A stretch of 33,693 nucleotides of DNA, taken from contig JANWKM010000073.1 in the NCBI GenBank assembly GCA_025451395.1, forward strand, positions 1-33,693. The letters run 5' to 3'. Source of the stretch: Ilumatobacteraceae bacterium. Its GTDB lineage: Bacteria > Actinomycetota > Acidimicrobiia > Acidimicrobiales > Ilumatobacteraceae. The position numbers and the translations under genes were made by a program. Below are positions 9,778 through 17,343 of the stretch, piece by piece. Numbering within the stretch: position 1 is the stretch's first letter; the number at the start of each line of letters is the position of its first letter. The notes beneath the pieces are model-generated. The model did not search any database and had not been told where the DNA came from. It worked only from the letters and a program-made list of their open reading frames with translations.

Positions 9778-10149
9778 TCAGCCCTCGGTGACGGTGAACG
9801 GCGCGCGTATGCCATCGCCGACCATCCCTGGCTTGCAGGCTGTGAAGTAATCACCCGGCGCAACGTCGACGACCAGGTTGCGGGTGATTCCGGGACCGAT
9901 GTCTTCGACTTCACCAACAACGCGAAGTCCATCGTCGCCGTAGAGATAGAACTCCGTGACCTCCGACCCATCGTTGGTGACTTCGAACCGGACCGTGCCG
10001 CTCGGCGCCTCGGCGGCGCTGACTTCGCACGCGTCGGCCGTGCTGCGTACCTTGATGGAACCCTCGTTACTGTCCTTGTCGTTCTCGGTACACGCCACGC
10101 AACCGATCAGAACGACGGCGAAGGTGAGGATAGAAATCGGTTGACGCAT
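9778..10149 (-). CDS. EfeO-type cupredoxin-domain lipoprotein (iron uptake)
   Basis: Signal peptide with lipobox VVLIGC; IKVRSTADACEVSAAEAPSGTVRFEVTNDGSEVTEFYLYGDDGLRVVGEVEDIGPGITRNLVVDVAPGDYFTACKPGMVGDGIRAPFTVT resembles the EfeO N-terminal cupredoxin domain. Sits 9 bp downstream of efeU. Confidence 0.82.
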   Translation of the reverse strand: MRQPISILTFAVVLIGCVACTENDKDSNEGSIKVRSTADACEVSAAEAPSGTVRFEVTNDGSEVTEFYLYGDDGLRVVGEVEDIGPGITRNLVVDVAPGDYFTACKPGMVGDGIRAPFTVTEG

Positions 10150-10158
10150 TGTTGCCTC

Positions 10159-11025
10159 TCAGGTCGCGGCCGAAGCCGGGATGTTTGCGGTTTTGGTAGG
10201 TGGAACCTTGCTTGGACCGGTTGGGCTCGACCGCAAAGCGAGGATGAACAGGGTGAGCACAGGAACGATGTAGGCGAACCACGCAACGAGTTCCAGCCAG
10301 GTCGTCTTCGGCGAAAAGTTGATGGTGCCCTTCAGCAATGTGCCGTACCACGAGCTCGGTGGGACCGCCGACGAGACATCGAACGCGAGTGAGTGCAACC
10401 CCGGCAGGATCGCCGCCTCTTGCAGATCGTGGATGCCGTAGGCCAAAACTCCGGCTGCAACGAAGACAAGCACCGCACCGGTCCACCGGAAGAACTTGCC
10501 GAGATCGAGTCGCACGGCGCCGCGATGGATGAGAAGTCCGAGCACTACTGCGGTCAGGAGTCCGAGCGCGCCGCCGACGAGCGGTTGCGTCGATGAACCG
10601 GTGGCCTGCGCGGCTGCCCACAAGAACAGTGCGGTCTCGAGACCCTCGCGGCCGACCGCGAGTGTCGCGACGAGCACCAGGCTCAAACCACCGCGACTGA
10701 TGGCCGTCGCCATGCGGCCCTCAAGCACACCCTGCAACAGACGCGACGTGCGCGCCATCCAGAAGATCATCCAGGTGACGAACGCGACGGCAACGATCGA
10801 CAAAGTGCCGCCGACAGTTTCCTGCGCCTTGAAACTGAGCCCCCGTGGACCAAATGTGAGTGCCGCCCCAGCGCCGAGCGAAACGAGCACTGCGAAGGCG
10901 ACTCCCGCCCAGACCCGTGGCAACAGGTCACGATGACCCGACTTGATCAGGTAGGCGACCAGGATCCCGACCACGAGCGAGGCTTCCAAACCCTCGCGCA
11001 GGCCGATGAGAAAGTTGGCCCACAT
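10159..11025 (-). CDS. efeU: FTR1 family iron permease (EfeU-like)
   Basis: MWANFLIGLREGLEASLVVGILVAYL and TLAVGREGLETALFLWAAAQ: two REGLE motifs, multi-TM. Start set at MWANF. Confidence 0.93.
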   Translation of the reverse strand: MWANFLIGLREGLEASLVVGILVAYLIKSGHRDLLPRVWAGVAFAVLVSLGAGAALTFGPRGLSFKAQETVGGTLSIVAVAFVTWMIFWMARTSRLLQGVLEGRMATAISRGGLSLVLVATLAVGREGLETALFLWAAAQATGSSTQPLVGGALGLLTAVVLGLLIHRGAVRLDLGKFFRWTGAVLVFVAAGVLAYGIHDLQEAAILPGLHSLAFDVSSAVPPSSWYGTLLKGTINFSPKTTWLELVAWFAYIVPVLTLFILALRSSPTGPSKVPPTKTANIPASAAT

Positions 11026-11028
11026 AAG

Positions 11029-11047
11029 TGAGGCAAGCCTAACATTT
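11029..11047 (-). promoter_or_regulatory. Candidate IdeR/DtxR-type iron box upstream of efeU
   Basis: Plus-strand TGAGGCAAGCCTAACATTT, 13/19 against TTAGGTTAGCCTAACCTAA; 3 bp before the efeU start codon. Confidence 0.5.
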
Positions 11048-11074
11048 GTGCATAGGGTCGCCCACTCAGCCAGT

Positions 11075-11178
11075 GGTCCGAGGGTTTGCTGCCGCATCCA
11101 CCCCATCCGAGGGCTACGTACCTGGATACCGGCACGTGACCCTCGGACCCCCCGAAACCTGCACGTAACCCTCGGACC
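11075..11178. repeat. Cluster of four related GGTCCGAGGG(T)TACGTGC elements, two per orientation
   Basis: Minus-oriented copies at 11132..11149 (GCACGTGACCCTCGGACC) and 11161..11178 (GCACGTAACCCTCGGACC); plus-oriented copies at 11075 (GGTCCGAGGGTT) and 11106 (TCCGAGGGCTACGT). Confidence 0.75.
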
Positions 11179-11202
11179 AAAAACTAACGACCGGCCGTGT
11201 AG

Positions 11203-11940
11203 TTAACGACCTTCCGCGCGACGTCTGCGGCGCCCGCGAAAATCGCTGACCCATAGCCGCGCGACAAGAACGCTTGCTTCGCGGATGATCGATCCCGACA
11301 TTTTCGACGAGCCTTCGACACGGTCGCGGAACGTGATCGGAAACTCGACGATCTTGCCCCCGAGGCTCACCAGGCGGTACGTCATCTCCACTTGGAAGCC
11401 GTAGCCCTCCGCTCGCACCGTTTCGAATTTCATTCGTTCGAGTGCGTCGGCGCTGTACGCGCGGTAGCCCGCCGTGGCGTCGTTGACTGCCAAGCCGAGT
11501 ACACCCGCCGCGTATCGATTGCCCCAGCGCGACAAACGGCGCCGACCGGACGGCCAGTCGACCGTTCGACCTCCCGGCACGTATCGACTCCCGATCGCGA
11601 GATCGGCGCCGTGTTCGACGGTCGCAATTAACGCCGGCAGCAGAGCCGCATCGTGAGACAGGTCGGCATCCATCTGAACGCAGATCTCGGCGCCAGCATC
11701 GATAGCCGCGCGCAATCCGGCGCGATACGCGGAACCGAGACCGAGCTTTTCGGCGCGGCGCACTACGGAGATCGCGCCCATCTCGACAGCTAATCGCTCG
11801 GCCGTGTCGGCCGTTCCATCGGGACTGCCATCGTCGACGACGACGATGCTGGCAGTCGGTACCACAGCCCGCACTCCGCGGCAGAGGATCTCGATGTTTT
11901 CGTTCTCGTTGTATGTCGGAACGACCACCGTGACGCGCAT
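11203..11940 (-). CDS. GT2 glycosyltransferase, polyprenol-phosphate mannose (dolichol-P-mannose) synthase-like
   Basis: MRVTVVVPTYNENENIEILCRGVRAVVPTASIVVVDDGSPDGTADTAERL..., VQMDADLSHDAALLPAL, GSRYVPGGRTVDWPSGRRRLSRWGNRYA. Confidence 0.9.
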   Translation of the reverse strand: MRVTVVVPTYNENENIEILCRGVRAVVPTASIVVVDDGSPDGTADTAERLAVEMGAISVVRRAEKLGLGSAYRAGLRAAIDAGAEICVQMDADLSHDAALLPALIATVEHGADLAIGSRYVPGGRTVDWPSGRRRLSRWGNRYAAGVLGLAVNDATAGYRAYSADALERMKFETVRAEGYGFQVEMTYRLVSLGGKIVEFPITFRDRVEGSSKMSGSIIREASVLVARLWVSDFRGRRRRRAEGR

Positions 11941-11972
11941 GAGCGACGAGCCTACGGCCATAGATTGACAGC

Positions 11973-12279
11973 CGTGAGCGTAAGTGGGAACGACGGAAGT
12001 TTGAACGGCAAGGAGCGGCCCCTTTCCGCGTTGCCGTCACCGCGCGTTCGCGCGGGTGCGTTCATCGCTGTGCTCGCCGGCGGCTTCGCTGGCGGCCTGA
12101 TCGGCTACACGTTGGTGAAACTGCAATGCGATGGCTCGTGTGCCGCCGCCCGCGGTATCGGACTCCTGGTCGGTGCCGTCGTTGCTGCCGGCGGCATGAG
12201 CATCGTGGCGGTACTCGTGCTGCGTGCTGTTGGAGAGTGGCGGCAGATCGAACAGCGCGAACGAGCGCGACGCTCTTGA
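11973..12279 (+). CDS. Hypothetical membrane protein (two predicted TM segments)
   Basis: VSVSGNDG...AGAFIAVLAGGFAGGLIGYTLVKL...GIGLLVGAVVAAGGMSIVAVLVLRAV. GTG start; divergent from the GT2 gene. Confidence 0.65.
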
Positions 12280-13088
12280 CAGCGCTCAGCAAAAGGGAAC
12301 GCGTCGAGTTGCTGACGCTGGCGAGTGACCTCGCGCTGGCCGCGGGAGCAATGGTTCGCGACGGGCGCGCCGAGCGCGGCATCGCCACTGCGACCACCAA
12401 GTCGTCTGCGACTGACATGGTCACCGAGTTCGACAAGGCAAGCGAAACGCTGATCGTGCGCGGCATCCTCGAGGCGCGTCCGGGCGATGCCATCATCGGC
12501 GAGGAGGGCACCGATACCGCTGGAACCAGTGGCATCGATTGGCTAATCGACCCGATCGACGGCACGACCAATTTCCTGTACGACCTTCCCGGGTGGGCGG
12601 TGTCGATTGCCGCCAGATCGATGCACGGCACCGAGATCGCCGTCGTGTTTGTGCCTACGACAAACGAGTTGTTCACCGCAATCGTTGGTGAAGGTGCGTC
12701 GCTAAACGGTAGGCGCATTCAGTGCAGCGACGCCGACGATGTCTCACTCGCGCTGGTTGCCACCGGTTTCAGCTATCAGATCGAACGCCGCCGCCAACAG
12801 GCCGCGCGCGTAGCCGCGTTGCTGCCGCGGGTACGCGACATCCGTCGCTTCGGTGCCGCCGCCGTTGACCTGTGCTACGTCGCTGGCGGTCGAGTCGACG
12901 CCTACTTCGAGCAATGGCTCGGTCCATGGGATCTTGCGGCTGGCGAGCTGATCGCTCGTGAGGCCGGGTGTCGTACCGGAAGCCTCGACGGCGGACCCGT
13001 GCGACCCGACTCAGTGTTGGTGGCGAACCCAATGCTGTTTTCCAAACTGCAAGCCCTCATCGACGAGATCGACCGCGAGATCGCCTAA
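12276..13088 (+). CDS. Inositol monophosphatase family protein
   Basis: DAIIGEEGTDTAGTSGIDWLIDPIDGTTNFLYDLPGWAVSIA and GPWDLAAGELIAREAGC. TTG start overlaps the upstream stop (TTGA). Confidence 0.9.
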   Translation: MTALSKRERVELLTLASDLALAAGAMVRDGRAERGIATATTKSSATDMVTEFDKASETLIVRGILEARPGDAIIGEEGTDTAGTSGIDWLIDPIDGTTNFLYDLPGWAVSIAARSMHGTEIAVVFVPTTNELFTAIVGEGASLNGRRIQCSDADDVSLALVATGFSYQIERRRQQAARVAALLPRVRDIRRFGAAAVDLCYVAGGRVDAYFEQWLGPWDLAAGELIAREAGCRTGSLDGGPVRPDSVLVANPMLFSKLQALIDEIDREIA

Positions 13089-13131
13089 CCGAGACCCCGC
13101 GAAAGGCAACCGGGCCTGGCATCATGGGGGC

Positions 13132-13812
13132 GTGGGTACTCGCATCTTGTCGGTTGAAGACGACGAACGCATTCGAACTGCGGTCAAGCTGGCGTTGGAG
13201 GACGAGGGCTGGACCGTCGATGAGGCAGGGAGCGGCGAAGAAGCGATCGAGCTTTTCCACCGCGCCGCGCCCGACGTCGTGTTGATCGACATCATGCTGC
13301 CGGGCATCGATGGCTTCGAGTTGTGCCGCACCCTGCGGCGCCATAGCGACGTACCGATCGTGATGGTCACGGCGCGCAACGACACGCACGATGTCGTTGC
13401 CGGCCTGGAGGCCGGTGCCGACGACTACCTCACCAAGCCGTTCGCGCCGAAGGAGCTTTCGGCACGCATCCGCGCGTTGCTGCGCCGCATTCGGCCCACC
13501 GCTCCCGGCCACGCGAAGCTGACTTTCGGCGATCTCGAGATCATTCCGGAGGAAGGCAAGGTCGTCCGCGGTGGCACCGAACTGCATCTCACCAAGACCG
13601 AGTTCCGGTTGTTATGCGAACTCGCGCAAAATCCGGGCAGCGTGTTCAGTCGCGAGAGTCTGCTCGACAAGGTTTGGGGATACGACTACTTCGGCGATGG
13701 TCGGCTGGTCGACGTGCACGTTCGTCGGCTGCGCACAAAAGTGGAGGCCGATCCGGCCAACCCGCGCCACGTCGTCACCGTGCGGGGTCTCGGCTACCGA
13801 CTGCAATCGTGA
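13132..13812 (+). CDS. OmpR/PhoB-family response regulator (MtrA-like)
   Basis: VGTRILSVEDDERIRTAVKLALEDEGW..., DVVLIDIMLPGIDGFELCRTLR, KPFAPKELSARIRALLRR, C-terminal winged helix LTKTEFRLLCELAQNPGSVFSRESLLDKVWGYDYFGDGRLVDVHVRRLRTKVE. Confidence 0.93.
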   Translation: MGTRILSVEDDERIRTAVKLALEDEGWTVDEAGSGEEAIELFHRAAPDVVLIDIMLPGIDGFELCRTLRRHSDVPIVMVTARNDTHDVVAGLEAGADDYLTKPFAPKELSARIRALLRRIRPTAPGHAKLTFGDLEIIPEEGKVVRGGTELHLTKTEFRLLCELAQNPGSVFSRESLLDKVWGYDYFGDGRLVDVHVRRLRTKVEADPANPRHVVTVRGLGYRLQS

Positions 13813-15302
13813 CCGACTCCGCCGCCGAGCAGACGCCTACCGGTAGTAAGGCTGGGCCTAGTCGATGGTTGCGATTGAGCGAGTGGTGGGAAGGGGTTCA
13901 ACCCCGACGGCTCAGCTTGCGGGTCCGCATCCTGTTGATGTTCGCGCTCGGCGCATTGTTCCTCTCGGGCTTTCTGGCAGCCGCTGCTTACAGCTTCGCC
14001 CGCAGCAGCGTCGTCAACCAACGCGACGACGCGGGCATCGAGCAGGCATATCGCAATGCGCAGGCCGCGCAGAACGATCTGCGGTTGAACGATCCCTCGA
14101 CGCAAGCCGCCATGGATCGCTTGCAATCACTCGGCGTCGCGACGTTTGCGATCAACTATCGCGGCAGCTGGTCGGCAAGCTCAGCCAAATACACCAACGA
14201 CGCGATACCGCTCAGCCTGCAACAGCGCGTGATCACCGAATCGACGCCGGCGCGAATGATCACACGCATCGACGGTCATCCTGTTCTTGTCGTGGGTATT
14301 CCGCTGACGGTGGCGGACGGCGGCTATTTCGAGTTCGTGCTCCTCGACGACGCGTCGAGCACGCTCAACAGTGTCCGACTGAGCCTGTTGTTCGCGGGGT
14401 TCATCACCACTCTTGCCGGCGCGTTGCTCGGCACGCTCGTGGCGAACCGTGCGGTGCGTCCGCTGGGCGATGCGGCGCAAGCGGCAAAGGCGATCGCTGG
14501 TGGACGCCTCGACACCCGCTTGGAACCCTCGGAAGATCCCGACCTGCGTGTGTTGGCGAATGCGTTCAACGACATGGTCGCCGCGCTGGAGGCGCGGGTC
14601 GAGCGCGACGCACGATTCGCGAGCGACGTGAGCCACGAGTTGCGCTCACCATTGATGACGTTGGCGGCCAGCGTCGAGGTCATGAATTCACGTCGCGACG
14701 ATTTGCCCGAGCGTGCGCAGTCGGCACTCGATCTGCTCGTTGCCGATGTGACTCGCTTCCAGGGTCTCGTCGAGGACTTGCTCGAGATTTCCCGGTTCGA
14801 TGCTGGCGCGATTCGACTCAACATCGAGGAGTTGCGAGTTGCCGAGTTCGTTCGGCACGCGGTCGACGTCAGCAGCATGCCGACCACGCGAGTGATCGTC
14901 AGCGAGCGCGCCGAACGCGTGGTGATCCAGGGCGACCGGCGTCGGTTGGCGCGCGTCATGGCCAACCTCATCGACAACGCGCGCGTCCACGGTGGCGGCG
15001 AGGCAACGGTCACCGTCGGCGAACCCGATGGTGAGGGCGAGCCGCTAGCTCACATTTGGATCGCGGTCGAGGATCGCGGTCTCGGCGTGCCGCTGGAAGA
15101 ACGGGCACTCGTCTTCGAACGTTTTGCTCGCGGCGCGGTTGCCGGTCGGCGCAGCTCGAGCGACGGGGCTGGTCTCGGTCTGTCGCTCGTCGATGAGCAC
15201 GCTCGCATCCACGGCGGACGCGTATGGGTCGAGGAACGAGTGGACGGCGAATCGGGTGCGCGTTTCGTGCTCGAACTTGCAGCCGACGAGGTCAACGAAT
15301 GA
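13809..15302 (+). CDS. HAMP-containing sensor histidine kinase (MtrB-like)
   Basis: Two TM segments, FASDVSHELRSPLMTLAASVEVM (H-box), VMANLIDNARVHGGGE, GLGLSLVDEHARIHGGRVWVEE. GTG start overlaps the regulator stop. Confidence 0.93.
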   Translation: MTDSAAEQTPTGSKAGPSRWLRLSEWWEGVQPRRLSLRVRILLMFALGALFLSGFLAAAAYSFARSSVVNQRDDAGIEQAYRNAQAAQNDLRLNDPSTQAAMDRLQSLGVATFAINYRGSWSASSAKYTNDAIPLSLQQRVITESTPARMITRIDGHPVLVVGIPLTVADGGYFEFVLLDDASSTLNSVRLSLLFAGFITTLAGALLGTLVANRAVRPLGDAAQAAKAIAGGRLDTRLEPSEDPDLRVLANAFNDMVAALEARVERDARFASDVSHELRSPLMTLAASVEVMNSRRDDLPERAQSALDLLVADVTRFQGLVEDLLEISRFDAGAIRLNIEELRVAEFVRHAVDVSSMPTTRVIVSERAERVVIQGDRRRLARVMANLIDNARVHGGGEATVTVGEPDGEGEPLAHIWIAVEDRGLGVPLEERALVFERFARGAVAGRRSSSDGAGLGLSLVDEHARIHGGRVWVEERVDGESGARFVLELAADEVNE

Positions 15303-15910
15303 AACGCGCTTTGGCACTCGGTGTTGCCATCGTCGCGATCGCGTCCGGCTGCGGCATTGCATCCGACGACGGCCCGCGCGACATCCCCGCCGCCGATCAG
15401 GTCGAGCTCGGCATCGGAGGCGACAGCAACGCGGGTGCGGCCATCGGCACGGCGCGTGTGTACTTCTTGTCACCCGAAGTAGTCGGGCAGGCAGCACTGC
15501 TCGAATCGGTCGCACGCGACGTGGCGGAGACACCGACCGCGCTGTTGCAAGCGTTGCTCGCCGGTCCGAACCAAACGGAGCAGGCGAATCAGTTCCGCAC
15601 TGCGCTACCGGTAGGAACCCAGTTGCTCGATGCCCGTCGACAGGGATTCATCCTGCGTGTCGATCTCTCGGCCGACGTGCTCGAGTTGTCTGGTCAGGTG
15701 CTCATCACTGCAATGGCGCAGATTGTGTACACGGCTTCCGAGATCGATGGTGTGCGCGGCGTGACGATCATGGTTGCCGGAGCTGATCAGCAATGGCCAG
15801 TCGGCAGCGGCGAACTGACCAGCACTCCCCTCACTGTCTACGACTACCCCGGCTTGGTGCCCTCGTCGCAACCCGACTACCCAGCGTTCCCATCGCCCAG
15901 CAACGCCTAA
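15299..15910 (+). CDS. GerMN/LpqB-like lipoprotein associated with the two-component system
   Basis: Lipobox ...AIASGCG; GTARVYFLS...ALLQALLAGPNQTEQANQFRTALPVGTQLLDARRQGFILRVDLSADVLELSGQVLITAMAQIVYTASEIDGVRGVTIMVAG (GerMN-type). Confidence 0.83.
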   Translation: MKRALALGVAIVAIASGCGIASDDGPRDIPAADQVELGIGGDSNAGAAIGTARVYFLSPEVVGQAALLESVARDVAETPTALLQALLAGPNQTEQANQFRTALPVGTQLLDARRQGFILRVDLSADVLELSGQVLITAMAQIVYTASEIDGVRGVTIMVAGADQQWPVGSGELTSTPLTVYDYPGLVPSSQPDYPAFPSPSNA

Positions 15911-16941
15911 CCAAAAAAGACTGCTGCGACTTCGTGGTAGAGGTGCATGTCGACCGGGCGAGTTTGGCCCACCGTGTCGGCAAGTGGAGCGGTGATTATC
16001 TCGCCGCCGCGCAGCACAACCATTTGCCCCCACGCTTCGACGTGGACGGCATCGATGGCCGCGACGCCATAGCGCGTGCTGAGTACACGATCGAAAGCGG
16101 TCGGTGTGCCACCGCGTTGGATGTGACCGAGCAGCACCATGCGACTCTCGAAGCCGGTGAGTTGTTCGATCGCGTTTGCAATTGTCTCCGCAACGCCACC
16201 AAGTCGCACATGCCCGAATTCGTCGTACACCTTGTCGCGTCGGTTCATCGTGCCCTCGAGGGGCTCGGCGCCTTCGGCAACGACGACGATCGATGCATAG
16301 CGTCCGCGCTCGTGGCGGCTGCGCAGCTGCGCACATACCGCTTCGATGTCGAACGGCTGCTCGGGAATGAGGATGGCGGTCGCACCACCAGCGATTCCGG
16401 CGTATGTTGCGATCCATCCGCTATGGCGACCCATCACCTCCACGACCATTACGCGATCGTGACTCTCGGCCGTGGTGTGCAGCCGGTCGATCGCATCGGT
16501 TGCGATCTGAACGGCGGTGTTGAACCCGAAAGTCATGTCGGTACCGACGACATCGTTGTCGATCGTCTTCGGGACTCCGACAATCGGAAGCGCGTGCTCG
16601 GCGTGCAGCTTGCACGCGACTGAGAGCGAACCATTGCCACCGATCACCACCAGCGCGTCGAGCTGCATTTCTTTGAACGTCGCGAGCACTTCCTGCACAC
16701 CATCGGCGCGGTCGTATGGGCTCCCCCGCCGGGTGCCAAGCATGGTGCCGCCCTTGGGCAGCATGCCGCGCAACGAGGAAACGTTCAGCTCGGTGAAGCG
16801 TCGCTCGCGCACGCCATCCCAAGCATCGTGAAAGCCGATCAATTCGTCGCCGTAGACCAATTCGCCCTTGCGAACCACGGCGCGGATAGCCGCGTTGAGG
16901 CCAGGGCAGTCGCCCCCACCTGTCAGAATGCCGACGCGCAT
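15907..16941 (-). CDS. pfkA: 6-phosphofructokinase (group III-like)
   Basis: MRVGILTGGGDCPGLNAAIRAVVRKG, VVIGGNGSLSVACKLHAEHALPIVGVPKTIDNDVVGTDMTFGFNTAV, VEVMGRHSGWIATYAGIAGGA, LLGHIQRGGTPTAFDR. Confidence 0.95.
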   Translation of the reverse strand: MRVGILTGGGDCPGLNAAIRAVVRKGELVYGDELIGFHDAWDGVRERRFTELNVSSLRGMLPKGGTMLGTRRGSPYDRADGVQEVLATFKEMQLDALVVIGGNGSLSVACKLHAEHALPIVGVPKTIDNDVVGTDMTFGFNTAVQIATDAIDRLHTTAESHDRVMVVEVMGRHSGWIATYAGIAGGATAILIPEQPFDIEAVCAQLRSRHERGRYASIVVVAEGAEPLEGTMNRRDKVYDEFGHVRLGGVAETIANAIEQLTGFESRMVLLGHIQRGGTPTAFDRVLSTRYGVAAIDAVHVEAWGQMVVLRGGEIITAPLADTVGQTRPVDMHLYHEVAAVFFG

Positions 16942-16992
16942 GGGAAAATCGTACGGCTCAACCGACCAAGAACGACAGGGTGTTGACTGGGA

Positions 16993-17343
16993 ATGAAGTG
17001 GGATTCTTCGCGGACCGTTCCGTGGAAGCGGTTGAGCATTGAATGGCTGATCGTCGCGGTGATCGTTGCCATCGTGTCGTTCTCGGCCACTGATAACCGC
17101 TCGCCAACGAGCTATGTATCCCTGCTGCTGGGCGGGGTCGTGTACCTCGCCGTCGGTGCCGTGATGGCCAAGTTCGGCTATCAACGCAAGTCGTTGAAGC
17201 AAATGCGCGCCGAGGTAGCCGCTGCTCCGCGACGCGCGACCCAAGAAAAAAGCGCAGCGTCGCCGACGGTGCGGCCGAGGCCAGCACCGACGAAACGAAC
17301 CTCGGGTGGCCCTGGGCACCGGCCAGCCAAGCGCCGCCGATGA
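16993..17343 (+). CDS. Hypothetical membrane protein with basic C-terminal tail
   Basis: MKWDSSRTVPWKRLSIEWLIVAVIVAIVSFSAT...SYVSLLLGGVVYLAVGAVMAKFGYQRKSLKQMRAE...PRPAPTKRTSGGPGHRPAKRRR. Two TM segments; overlaps the glpK start by 4 nt. Confidence 0.7.
   Translation: MKWDSSRTVPWKRLSIEWLIVAVIVAIVSFSATDNRSPTSYVSLLLGGVVYLAVGAVMAKFGYQRKSLKQMRAEVAAAPRRATQEKSAASPTVRPRPAPTKRTSGGPGHRPAKRRR

Noticed and set aside
9424-10392. 322-aa plus ORF spanning NUDIX, cupredoxin and efeU
   Set aside because: Crosses three well-supported minus-strand genes; no family features.
13865-15034. 389-aa plus ORF inside the histidine kinase
   Set aside because: Alternate frame of a clear kinase; Arg-rich frame-shift composition.
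15605-16417. 270-aa minus ORF across the GerMN gene and pfkA
   Set aside because: Alternate-frame artefact overlapping two supported genes.
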